The position numbers and the translations under genes are program-made. This document shows positions 8,405-15,888 of a stretch of DNA of 64,000 nt, piece after piece. The DNA comes from an uncultured Eubacteriales bacterium. Its GTDB lineage: Bacteria > Bacillota > Clostridia > Saccharofermentanales > Saccharofermentanaceae. The notes under the pieces are model-generated. The model worked only from the letters and a program-made list of their open reading frames with translations. It did no database searches and was not told where the DNA came from. Location: NCBI GenBank assembly GCA_900314745.1, contig OMWK01000009.1:1-64000 (forward strand). Reading direction: 5' to 3'. Position 1 is the first letter of the stretch; every line of letters begins with the position of its first letter.

Positions 8405-8632
8405 ATGGCAGATAAGAAAAAAGAATTATCACCCGAGCAGCTTGATGAAGTAAACGGCGGGTTGATCATCGAATACGAGAAGCAAAAATCAGGTACGACT
8501 TCCTACGCCATTGCTGATGAGAACACATGTAGAATATTAACCGGCGGACCGGATCTTGAGTCAACTATAAGGATGGCGGAGGAAATGGGAGCTGACACAA
8601 CAGTTCAGCATGTGGTTCTGAAGAATCGTTAA
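8405..8632 (+). CDS. Small peptide with double-glycine leader
   Basis: The 75-residue product begins MADKKKELSPEQLDEVNGG, the classic leader of class II bacteriocins and related exported peptides, with cleavage expected after Gly18-Gly19. The released part would have 56 residues, is charged rather than hydrophobic, and has one Cys. AAGGAGG sits six to seven bases before the ATG, a very strong ribosome site. No C39-peptidase exporter or modification enzyme is in the window; the membrane protein that follows is its only neighbour. It could be a bacteriocin, a signalling peptide or a RiPP precursor served by an unlinked transporter. Confidence 0.75.
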   Translation: MADKKKELSPEQLDEVNGGLIIEYEKQKSGTTSYAIADENTCRILTGGPDLESTIRMAEEMGADTTVQHVVLKNR

Positions 8633-8649
8633 CTTAGAAGGATCAAAAT

Positions 8650-8675
8650 AGAGCTTCGGTGGTTGCCGGAGCTCT
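8650..8675 (+). terminator. Hairpin after the leader peptide gene
   Basis: AGAGCTTCGG pairs with CCGGAGCTCT (one G-T pair), 18 bases after the stop codon. A clear T-run is missing, so it may be a weak terminator or a stabilising hairpin. Confidence 0.45.
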
Positions 8676-8813
8676 TATATATGGGGAGTGCTACAATATG
8701 AGTTAGCGATGACTAACCTCATGGGGTATAATGCTCTTTAGTGGAGTACTGATAATCTGCCTTGGCAGCTTGGATATGTACGTTGTTTTGATATGTTTAT
8801 AAGGAGGTAAGTG

Positions 8814-9488
8814 ATGAAGTCAAAACAAAGAATATTGTTTGGGTGTTATGCAATGGTACTTGCTATTATTGGGGACTATCTTCTTGGATACGGCACACTT
8901 GGCACAACATCAAATCCGGATGCCTATATGGGCATATCCTGGAATGTGGTTCCTGATTGGAGATATGCAGTATCATCAATCCTCGGTTTTTTGTGTGCAG
9001 CGATGTTTGCCTATGCTGCAACAGAACTAATGAGAGTTATGGAGAACGAATATAATTTAAAGGATTCCAAACTATACAAGCTTTTCAAAGTCGCCAACTG
9101 GGGAGGAATTTTGTATTTTGCCTTTATTCATATAGGCATATGCATCCTGCCGGTTGTTTTTAATGCAGGAATGGAAGTAACGGGCGATATTGAAGCATCT
9201 GCCGGTATGACGATCAGGGTTCTGAAAAGTGAACTTATTCCATTGCTGGCCGGTTTTGTGGTCTGCGATTTGTTTGTGACTATAGGATGGGTTGGAATGG
9301 TTCTTAAGAGGATGCTTCCTGTAAAAAAATGGATGATCATATGTTGCCCTGTTTTTGGCGTACTTTTCGGAAACTTGCTTAATTTGATATCAGAGGGGTT
9401 GGACTCTGGGACAGAATCACTGGGGTGGCTCATGTTGTATTTAGTTTGTGCACTATCTCTTACAGATAAGAAAAGGTCAATTAAATGA
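8814..9488 (+). CDS. Polytopic membrane protein (DUF6796-like)
   Basis: The 224-residue product has about six membrane segments: residues 10-26, 50-70, 95-118, 140-165, 172-190 and 205-217. Conserved-looking loops include GDYLLGYG and NAGMEVTGD. I think it belongs to the family named DUF6796, but only from memory of such sequences. An in-frame GTG lies three bases upstream; the ATG at 8814 has the better distance from AAGGAGG. It follows the double-glycine peptide by 180 bases in the same direction, so an immunity or accessory role is possible but unproven. Confidence 0.7.
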   Translation: MKSKQRILFGCYAMVLAIIGDYLLGYGTLGTTSNPDAYMGISWNVVPDWRYAVSSILGFLCAAMFAYAATELMRVMENEYNLKDSKLYKLFKVANWGGILYFAFIHIGICILPVVFNAGMEVTGDIEASAGMTIRVLKSELIPLLAGFVVCDLFVTIGWVGMVLKRMLPVKKWMIICCPVFGVLFGNLLNLISEGLDSGTESLGWLMLYLVCALSLTDKKRSIK

Positions 9489-9643
9489 AGCTGACAAAAA
9501 ATGGAGACTTATTTGGGGACTGCTCTTTTTGCAGTACAAGAATACATAACAGATGAGAAGAAGAACGTAAATAGAATAATTTGAATTCGATCAGTATTAG
9601 TGGTACATATAGGTATGTAATCTCTATTAACATATACGACTGA

Positions 9644-9694
9644 GTTCGAACATCGGAGGTCGCAAAAATCGGACTATTCTGTGCTTATGGCACA
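9644..9694 (+). repeat. Right copy of 51-bp direct repeat
   Basis: It is the partner of 6401-6451 with four mismatches; one lies in the loop of the TGTGC/GCACA hairpin, so the stem is kept. It lies at the right end of the AT-rich region, 59 bases before the next backbone gene. Confidence 0.85.
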
Positions 9695-9752
9695 AATTAA
9701 GTCCCGGGGGTTGATCCCGGGATTTGTAGTATAAACAGAACAGGTGAATTAC

Positions 9753-10211
9753 ATGGATCTAACGACAGTACAGGAACAACTTAAGCTATTGCATATCACA
9801 TCTGAGGAGAATGTCTATCCTTACAGGAAGATGGAAGCCAAGTACACTTATAAGCTCCTGAATGATGTATTCACTTATCTTGATAATCTCGAGAATCTTA
9901 CCGGTGAACTTAATATCATCGAGATCAAGTTCTCCATAAGAGGATATTCCTGCATGTTCTTCAATATCTCGCTAGAGGAGGAGGACGGCCTCACAGTCTA
10001 TAATTCGTATTCCAACGGCGAATATGTTAAGTACGGCGGAATAAGAAGATTCGATAAGGAAGTCCGTAAGGCGTGGACATTCGAGGCTGCGCTTACCGAG
10101 CTCGAGGAGCTTGTTAAGCTCGCGGACGAGAATTACGCAGACAGGCAGTTTCTCATCAACAAGATGGAGCAGCTCCGTCAGGACGTTCTTCCGGAAGACC
10201 AGAAATCATGA
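9753..10211 (+). CDS. Hypothetical small cytoplasmic protein
   Basis: I do not recognise this protein of about 152 residues. It looks mixed alpha/beta with no membrane segment. The middle region IEIKFSIRGYSCMFFNISLE suggests a beta sheet, followed by two helices rich in Glu and Leu. AGGTG stands eight bases before the ATG at 9753; a GTG at 9744 would overlap that site and is less likely. Base and codon use match the backbone. Its end overlaps the start of the HAD phosphatase gene (ATGA), so the two are translated together. Confidence 0.65.
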   Translation: MDLTTVQEQLKLLHITSEENVYPYRKMEAKYTYKLLNDVFTYLDNLENLTGELNIIEIKFSIRGYSCMFFNISLEEEDGLTVYNSYSNGEYVKYGGIRRFDKEVRKAWTFEAALTELEELVKLADENYADRQFLINKMEQLRQDVLPEDQKS

Positions 10212-10849
10212 GCAAACACGAACTGATACTTTATGATCTCGATGGAACCGTATGGGATTCCATCCCTCTTATTATGAGCTGTTTTAAGCATGCATATGAA
10301 GAGGTCATGGGCCGCTGCGACAGGTCTGATGAGGACCTTATGAGCTATATCGGAAGACCCTTGCAGGATACTTTCGCGATGCATGACGAGGAGACGAAGC
10401 AGAAGCTTCTTGATTCTTATCTTGTCTATAACCACGAGCTTCTCGACCAGGATGCCATTTCCATGTTCCCGGGTGTCGAAGACAGTCTTAAGCGCATTAA
10501 GAAGACCGGAATGAAGCAGGGAGTCGTGACGAGCAAGCGCCACAGGGCTGCTGATGTAACTCTGAAGCTCAAGGGGCTTTACGACTTTTTTGATGTATAT
10601 GTCTGCAAGGAGGACACCACGCATCATAAGCCTGAGGCAGAACCACTTCTTTTTGCGGCGGGTAAGCTCGGGATCAGTGACATGAGCAAGGTCATCTACG
10701 TGGGAGATGCGATGCCTGATGCACTTTGTGCGAAGAATGCCGGCGCGGATTTTGCCCTCGTGTCGTGGTCGCAGATGGATAAGGACGCCATTTTGAAGGC
10801 TGCTCCCCAAGGGGCCAGGCTCATAGAATCGCTTGATAAACTTATTTGA
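10208..10849 (+). CDS. HAD-family phosphatase (phosphoglycolate phosphatase-like)
   Basis: This is a 213-residue HAD hydrolase. Motif I is YDLDGTVWDS with nucleophile Asp10 and Asp12; motif II is VTSK, the lysine motif is HHKPEAEP and motif IV is VGDAMPD. The helical cap between motifs I and II fits subfamily IA, which includes Gph and PpaX. The likely reaction is dephosphorylation of a small phosphorylated metabolite such as 2-phosphoglycolate. It overlaps the upstream hypothetical gene by four bases. Confidence 0.85.
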   Translation: MSKHELILYDLDGTVWDSIPLIMSCFKHAYEEVMGRCDRSDEDLMSYIGRPLQDTFAMHDEETKQKLLDSYLVYNHELLDQDAISMFPGVEDSLKRIKKTGMKQGVVTSKRHRAADVTLKLKGLYDFFDVYVCKEDTTHHKPEAEPLLFAAGKLGISDMSKVIYVGDAMPDALCAKNAGADFALVSWSQMDKDAILKAAPQGARLIESLDKLI

Positions 10850-10936
10850 AGCTTAGGGTAATATCGCGCAAATGTAGTAAATACGGGCTATGCACGGCAT
10901 GCGAAGACGGGATCCAAAAACATTCTCAAGAAGTTG

Positions 10937-10965
10937 TTGACAAATCGGGACACCGCTCATATAAT
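10937..10965 (+). promoter_or_regulatory. Promoter of tRNA-Gly(GCC)
   Basis: A consensus TTGACA (10937-10942) and TATAAT (10960-10965) with a 17-base spacer end 10 bases before the tRNA. Confidence 0.9.
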
Positions 10966-10975
10966 ATTCAAGCAC

Positions 10976-11050
10976 GCGGGATTAACTCAGTGGTAGAGTG
11001 TCACCTTGCCAAGGTGAAAGTCGCGAGTTCAAGTCTCGTATCCCGCTCCA
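10976..11050 (+). tRNA. tRNA-Gly(GCC)
   Basis: Acceptor GCGGGAT pairs with ATCCCGC; the anticodon arm is TCACC-TTGCCAA-GGTGA with anticodon GCC. CCA is encoded. It is closely similar to tRNA-Gly(CCC) at 5646, chiefly in the D and T arms. Confidence 0.95.
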
Positions 11051-11056
11051 CCTAAG

Positions 11057-11090
11057 ACCCTGATACTTCGGTATCAGGGTTTTCTTTTTT
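11057..11090 (+). terminator. Terminator after tRNA-Gly(GCC)
   Basis: CCCTGATAC-TTCG-GTATCAGGG forms a nine-pair stem with a stable tetraloop, followed by TTTTCTTTTTT. Confidence 0.95.
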
Positions 11091-11128
11091 ACCCCAAATG
11101 TGATAAAACGGTTTAAGGGGGAATGATC

Positions 11129-11836
11129 GTGAGATACGGCAAGTTAATTAAATCCGTCTGCATACTCACAACTGCCGGCCTGGCTTTCTTGGCAACAGGC
11201 TGTAAGATTGTCATCCCGGAACAGACAGTATATGTAACCAATGCCAACGGCGAATCGTTCAGGATCATACCGCCGGAGCATGAAGAGAACCAGATGGTGC
11301 CTTCGACAACGCAGACAACACAACTATATATGGCTACAGAAGATCTTGATTTCTCGAATTTTGTTTTTGTAGGCGATTCCAGGACTGTGGGAATGGGGCA
11401 GCACCTCAATCTTACGACGATCGCGGAGATAGGCGTCGGCTATTCATTCCTTCAGGCGCACAGGGACGAGATACTTGAATTAAGCGGAATGAACATCGTA
11501 TTTAACCTGGGTGTCAACGATCTCGCCCATATCGACGATTACATCGAATTCTTCCAGCGTCTTCCGGAGGAATTTTGCTTCGACAACAACCTCTACGTCG
11601 TATCTGTTAATCCGACGTCAGGCTCGTATGCGAGCATGAACGGCGACATAGATTATTTCAATGTCCAGCTGTCCGACAGCCTGCCGAGCACGATAAAGTG
11701 GATCGATACATGCTCGTTTTTGAGAGATGCCGGATTCGGCTCCACGGACGGCCTTCACTACGATCAGCAGACCTACGAGACCATAGCAAATCTCATATAT
11801 AATGATGTCATGCTGTATCAGAGCCTCGGCTACTGA
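11129..11836 (+). CDS. SGNH/GDSL hydrolase lipoprotein
   Basis: The N-terminus carries a lipobox, FLATGC, with the lipidated Cys at about residue 25. A Thr/Gln-rich linker and an SGNH domain follow. Block I is FVGDSR (nucleophile Ser), block III is LGVND, and the Asp-His pair is in TDGLHYD near the C-terminus. Family enzymes are esterases, lipases or O-deacetylases; here the enzyme would face the outside, attached to the membrane. I place the start at GTG 11129, about nine bases from AAGGGGG; an ATG at 11123 is too close to that site. Confidence 0.8.
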   Translation: MRYGKLIKSVCILTTAGLAFLATGCKIVIPEQTVYVTNANGESFRIIPPEHEENQMVPSTTQTTQLYMATEDLDFSNFVFVGDSRTVGMGQHLNLTTIAEIGVGYSFLQAHRDEILELSGMNIVFNLGVNDLAHIDDYIEFFQRLPEEFCFDNNLYVVSVNPTSGSYASMNGDIDYFNVQLSDSLPSTIKWIDTCSFLRDAGFGSTDGLHYDQQTYETIANLIYNDVMLYQSLGY

Positions 11837-11875
11837 TATAATCCCTGTATAGACTAACAACAGGAGGTTATCAAT

Positions 11876-12196
11876 ATGGCAATAGTTAACGTTGATAATG
11901 CTAATTTTGAGGCTGAAGTGCTCAATTCCGACATGCCTGTGCTTGTTGACTTCTGGGCCCCCTGGTGCGGTCCCTGCAAGATGCTGGGCCCCGTGATCGA
12001 TGAGCTTTCCGGAGAATACGAGGGCAAGGTCAAGTTCTGTAAGTGTAACGTCGATGATTCCACGGATCTCGCAGCTTCCTACGGAGTATCCAGTATTCCT
12101 TCGGTTAAGATATTCAAGGCCGGTGAGATCGCGGCTGAGTCCCTCGGATTTAAGCCCAAGCCTGCCATGAAGCAGTTCGTGGATTCGGTGCTTTAA
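11876..12196 (+). CDS. trxA: Thioredoxin
   Basis: A 106-residue, full-length thioredoxin. The active site WCGPC gives redox Cys31 and Cys34, and the cis-proline loop is SSIPSVK. It reduces protein disulfides in the cytoplasm with electrons from thioredoxin reductase, which is not in this window. AGGAGG lies eight bases before the ATG. The gene converges on the PflX-like gene so tightly that the two stop codons share the bases TTAA (12193-12196), leaving no room for a terminator between them. Confidence 0.95.
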   Translation: MAIVNVDNANFEAEVLNSDMPVLVDFWAPWCGPCKMLGPVIDELSGEYEGKVKFCKCNVDDSTDLAASYGVSSIPSVKIFKAGEIAAESLGFKPKPAMKQFVDSVL

Positions 12197-13113
12197 GAAT
12201 TGAAGTCGGGAAGAAGTTCGTCACCTGACGCATCTTCCTGAACATAGGCATTGGTCTGATCGTTAATCAGCAGATATTCTGCCGCAGCGTCGTAATGGCC
12301 CTGCGGCAGTTTACGTTTAAGGAAGTCCGGAAGCTTCATCCCGGGGTACCTGTCATCAAAGGGCGTGTACTGGTTCATGAGGCTTATGTAAATGTTGTTG
12401 CCGTAAGTTTTGCACAGGTAATCCAGCACCTTCTTCGTGTCGAAAAGCTGCCCCGGAAGCATGAGGTGCCTTACCAGGACTCCGCTTTGCATTATGCCGT
12501 CTTCGCCCATCTTAACGGGGCCTCTCTGGCGGTACATCTCGGCGATGGCCTTCGAGCAGACATCAAAGTAGTCGGGACAGCTGCAAAGCTTCGAGGACAG
12601 GGTGGAGGAGAAGAATTTCATATCCGGCATGTATATGTCTATAAGCCCGTCGAGCATCTTAAGGGATTCGGCGGATTCGTATCCTCCCGTATTGAATACG
12701 ACGGGGATGTTAAGCCCCTTGTCTTTTGCAGTCTCGATCGAATCAGCGACGCTCGGAATAAAGTGTCCTGCCGTTACGAGATTGATGTTGTGAACCCCCT
12801 TGGACTGAAGCTCAAGATAAAGGGAGGCGAGTTCCTCCGAAGAATATTCGCGCCCCGCGCCCGTGGGGCCGCGGCTGATGTCGTAGTTTTGACAGAATAC
12901 GCACTTGAGGCTGCAGCCTTCGAAGAATACCGTTCCGCTGCCTTTTGTGCCCGATATGGAGGGCTCTTCGCCCCTGTGGACGGAATAAAGGTTCACGACG
13001 GGGACTGGCCCCATACCGCAGAATCCACGGCCGCCCGATGTACGGTCGGCTCCGCAGGCCCTCGGGCAAATTATGCAGTTTCCATATTCAGAAGTCCTCA
13101 TAACGACGCGCAT
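12193..13113 (-). CDS. Radical SAM protein, PflX-like (PFL-activase family)
   Basis: The 306-residue protein has the radical SAM triad CSLKCVFC (Cys67, Cys71, Cys74) and an N-terminal Cys cluster (Cys13, Cys16, Cys20, Cys32) that may bind another cluster or zinc. The middle NTGGYESAESLKML and LVRHLMLPGQL are typical of the COG1313 PflX group, related to pyruvate formate-lyase activases but of unknown target. The ATG at 13113 stands six bases after TATAAT (13120-13125) with no ribosome site, so the message may be leaderless. It shares its stop region with trxA on the other strand. Confidence 0.85.
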   Translation of the reverse strand: MRVVMRTSEYGNCIICPRACGADRTSGGRGFCGMGPVPVVNLYSVHRGEEPSISGTKGSGTVFFEGCSLKCVFCQNYDISRGPTGAGREYSSEELASLYLELQSKGVHNINLVTAGHFIPSVADSIETAKDKGLNIPVVFNTGGYESAESLKMLDGLIDIYMPDMKFFSSTLSSKLCSCPDYFDVCSKAIAEMYRQRGPVKMGEDGIMQSGVLVRHLMLPGQLFDTKKVLDYLCKTYGNNIYISLMNQYTPFDDRYPGMKLPDFLKRKLPQGHYDAAAEYLLINDQTNAYVQEDASGDELLPDFNS

Positions 13114-13188
13114 ATGTAAATTATAATATATAGCGTTTTGGAGTTGGAGTGATAAAATCTATCGTGGTGGAAAAACAAGGAGGCTGTT

Positions 13189-14604
13189 TTGGACTTACAC
13201 GAAGAATGCGGAGTTTACGGAATATACTCGAGATCCGGCGGTGAAGGGATATCGAGATCCTGCTATTACGGACTTTTTGCTCTTCAGCACAGAGGTCAGG
13301 AAAGCTGCGGTATAGCCGTAAACAATGATGCGGAGATAATCTGCCTCAAGGACATGGGCCTTGTGGGCGAGGTCTTTACACCCGATAAGCTCGACAAACT
13401 TCAGGGTACCATCGCCATCGGTCATGTCCGTTATTCTACAACGGGCGCTAGCACCAGGGAGAATGCCCAGCCTCTCGTAACTCATTACGTCAAGGGTACG
13501 ATCTCCATCGCTCACAACGGAAATCTCACGAATTGCAATACCCTAAGAAGAGAACTCGAGGACGGGGGAGCCTTCTTCCAGACAACGGTCGATTCCGAAG
13601 TCATCGCCTATATGGTCGCGAGGGAGAGAGCTAAGTCCGGCAGCATCGAGGAAGCCGTCGAGAATGTCATGAGCAGGATCGAGGGAGGCTATGCTCTCCT
13701 CGTAATGTCACCTAGGAAGCTCATCGCGGCAAGGGATCCGTACGGATTGAAGCCGCTCGTTATGGGCGACCTTAACGGCGATACTGTATTTGCCTCCGAG
13801 ACATGTGCGCTCGCGGCATGCGGCGCTAAGTACATAAGAGATGTTAAGCCCGGCGAGATAGTCATCGCGGATGATGACGGAATAACTTCCGTACAGACAC
13901 CTGAACGTAAGAAGGCCGGATGCATATTCGAATACATCTATTTTGCAAGACCTGATTCCGTGATCGACGGAATCTCCGTATATGAGTCCAGGTTAAGAGC
14001 CGGCAGGCTTCTTTATGAGCAGCACCCGGTCGATGCCGACATAGTAATCGGCGTACCCGAGTCGGGAATAGATGCTGCGTTAGGTCTTTCCGAAGCTTCG
14101 GGAATTCCCTATGTTAAGGGCTTTGTTAAGAATAACTACATCGGAAGGACGTTCATCAAGCCTTCCCAGGAGCAGAGGGCGGATTCGGTAAGGATCAAGC
14201 TCAATGTCATTGAATCGGCTGTTAAAGGCAAGCGGGTAGTCATGACCGACGACTCGATTGTCAGGGGAACGACTATCGCGAATATCGTAAAGATGTTAAG
14301 ACAGGCCGGTGCGACGGAGGTACACGTAAGGATATCCTCGCCGCCGTTCCTTTATCCCTGTTTCTACGGAACGGATGTTCCTTCGAGGGAGAAGCTCATC
14401 GCGGTCAAGCATACGATCCCCGAGATCTGCGAGAGGATCGGTGCGGATTCGCTGGGCTATCTCGACGTTCATTCGCTGCCCGCCATGCTCGGTCTTAAGG
14501 ATGGGGAGAAGTGCTACTGCGATGCATGCTTCACAGGCGACTATCCCAATGAGGAGACCGGTATAGATCTTCTTATGGGCGGAGGAGAGAACCTTGAGAA
14601 ATAA
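13189..14604 (+). CDS. purF: Amidophosphoribosyltransferase
   Basis: PurF makes phosphoribosylamine from PRPP and glutamine, the first committed step of purine synthesis. The short propeptide MDLHEE would be removed to expose Cys7 (ECGVYGI), the glutaminase nucleophile. The N-terminal Ntn glutaminase domain spans about residues 7-230, and the PRPP loop VVMTDDSIVRGTT is at about 350-362. Cys residues near the C-terminus (KCYCDAC) fit the iron-sulfur type of Bacillus subtilis. The start is TTG at 13189 with AAGGAGG upstream. Other pur genes are absent; the next gene, a cell-surface protein, overlaps its end by 11 bases. Confidence 0.96.
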   Translation: MDLHEECGVYGIYSRSGGEGISRSCYYGLFALQHRGQESCGIAVNNDAEIICLKDMGLVGEVFTPDKLDKLQGTIAIGHVRYSTTGASTRENAQPLVTHYVKGTISIAHNGNLTNCNTLRRELEDGGAFFQTTVDSEVIAYMVARERAKSGSIEEAVENVMSRIEGGYALLVMSPRKLIAARDPYGLKPLVMGDLNGDTVFASETCALAACGAKYIRDVKPGEIVIADDDGITSVQTPERKKAGCIFEYIYFARPDSVIDGISVYESRLRAGRLLYEQHPVDADIVIGVPESGIDAALGLSEASGIPYVKGFVKNNYIGRTFIKPSQEQRADSVRIKLNVIESAVKGKRVVMTDDSIVRGTTIANIVKMLRQAGATEVHVRISSPPFLYPCFYGTDVPSREKLIAVKHTIPEICERIGADSLGYLDVHSLPAMLGLKDGEKCYCDACFTGDYPNEETGIDLLMGGGENLEK

Positions 14605-15880
14605 CAGATCCGGTTTTGCCACGATGAACGTGCTTCTGATAATTCTCGCATTGGGATTTCTTATCCTCGATGCGGGTCTCGGATACAAGCTTTATGTTAA
14701 GCAGAGAGACAATGTCATCCCGCATGTGACTATCGAGACCGGAAGCGAGGTAACTCTCGATCTTTTCCTGAAGGAAGACCTCATCGGCAGCGGATTCATA
14801 ACTGACGTATCACAGATAGATACAACGGTTCCCGCGTCTTATGCTCTTAAGGTTAAGACGTTCGGCATCACAAGGGATGTCGTTCTCGATATCGTGGATA
14901 CCACGGCTCCTTCTGCCGAGGCGGTTCCCCAATTCGTATTCCAGGATGACGTTCCCGAAGCTTCAGAAACCGTAACGAATGTATATGACCTCGCATCCGT
15001 AAGCATCAGCTATGCGGAAGAAATAACTGCGCCTCTTGAAGGCGGGGCTTACGATGTAGCGGTAAGGCTCACGGATGCTTACGGCAACGAGACTGTCGTA
15101 AATGTGCCTTTCGAGGTGACGGCAGACGTAACTTCACCTGAGCTTACTGTTCCCGAGTGCATCTACGCTTATGTCGGCGGCAGCACTTCATACATGGAGG
15201 GCGTTGAGGTGACGGACGATTACGATCCTGAGCCCGTCGTCGAAGTCGATCTGTCCGGGGTCATTTCCGATACACCCGGAGTTTACGTTATCACTTATAC
15301 TGCTACGGATGCACACGGCAACAGCACGTCGAAGACAGCGGATCTCATTCTCGAGAATATGCCCGAGGTCTTCCTCGAGAGAAGCGAAGTCTATGGCATG
15401 GCTGCCGATGTCCTGTATAACCAGGTTCTCGGAGGAGAGTCCATAGACGGCTTTACGGATATCGAAGTCGCATTCAGGATATTTAACTGGGCTTACCATC
15501 ACATCGGCTATACAGGTACATCAGACAAGTCCGACTGGACCATAGCCGCGATGGACGGATTCAATACGCACACCGGCGACTGCTATACATATTACGCAGT
15601 GTGCAGGGCGATGCTCGATGTTGCAGGTATCGAGAACGTAAGAGTCGAGAGATATCCGATCACGACGTCGCCGCATTACTGGAATCTTATCAAGATCAAC
15701 GGTCAGTGGTATCACTGCGATGCATGTGATTTTGCCGATACTTCAGGATTCGTATTCATGCAGATAGATTCCGAACTCGACCATCACCACGAATTCAACG
15801 GCGCTACGGTGCCGGGAAGAGCGACTGTCTCCGTTCAGGACAGACTCGACTTCAGCGAACTTACGATGAGGGATGAATAA
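14594..15880 (+). CDS. Exported transglutaminase-like protein with Ig-like domains (copy 1)
   Basis: An N-terminal membrane anchor (about residues 10-30) is followed by extracellular beta domains. The first resembles an Ig-like fold (about 45-175), the second a DUF5011-type domain (about 180-255, with VTDDYDPEPVVEVDLSG). A transglutaminase-like domain ends the protein: the triad would be Cys330 (GDCYTY), His361 (SPHYWNLI) and Asp376 (WYHCDAC). The start is TTG at 14594 with GGAGGAGA before it, inside the end of purF. Family members can be cysteine proteases or cross-linking enzymes; which applies here is unknown. It is one of three tandem paralogues. Confidence 0.82.
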   Translation: MRNNRSGFATMNVLLIILALGFLILDAGLGYKLYVKQRDNVIPHVTIETGSEVTLDLFLKEDLIGSGFITDVSQIDTTVPASYALKVKTFGITRDVVLDIVDTTAPSAEAVPQFVFQDDVPEASETVTNVYDLASVSISYAEEITAPLEGGAYDVAVRLTDAYGNETVVNVPFEVTADVTSPELTVPECIYAYVGGSTSYMEGVEVTDDYDPEPVVEVDLSGVISDTPGVYVITYTATDAHGNSTSKTADLILENMPEVFLERSEVYGMAADVLYNQVLGGESIDGFTDIEVAFRIFNWAYHHIGYTGTSDKSDWTIAAMDGFNTHTGDCYTYYAVCRAMLDVAGIENVRVERYPITTSPHYWNLIKINGQWYHCDACDFADTSGFVFMQIDSELDHHHEFNGATVPGRATVSVQDRLDFSELTMRDE

Positions 15881-15888
15881 GGGATTTT

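Larger units (their letters stand above)
5722..9700. mobile_element. AT-rich accessory island between two tRNA-Gly genes
   Basis: The stretch is clearly richer in A and T than the genes on either side and uses different codons (many AAA, ATA, TTT). It carries one intact DUF4143 ATPase, two DUF4143 fragments, a double-glycine-leader peptide and a membrane protein. The core is bounded by 51-bp direct repeats at 6401 and 9644. It begins past the 3' end of tRNA-Gly(CCC) and lies upstream of the similar tRNA-Gly(GCC). No integrase or transposase gene remains, so this reads as a decayed integration site or exchange hot spot rather than an active element. Confidence 0.6.

Noticed and set aside
10846..11055. 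Open frame of 69 codons ending in tRNA-Gly(GCC)
   Set aside because: It spans the promoter and the tRNA and has no ribosome site; the NSVVECHLAKVKVASSSLVSR phrase is a tRNA artefact.
12295..13119. Plus-strand frame of 274 codons opposite the radical SAM gene
   Set aside because: The minus-strand frame has clear radical SAM motifs; the plus-strand product has no recognisable domain and only mirrors codon bias.
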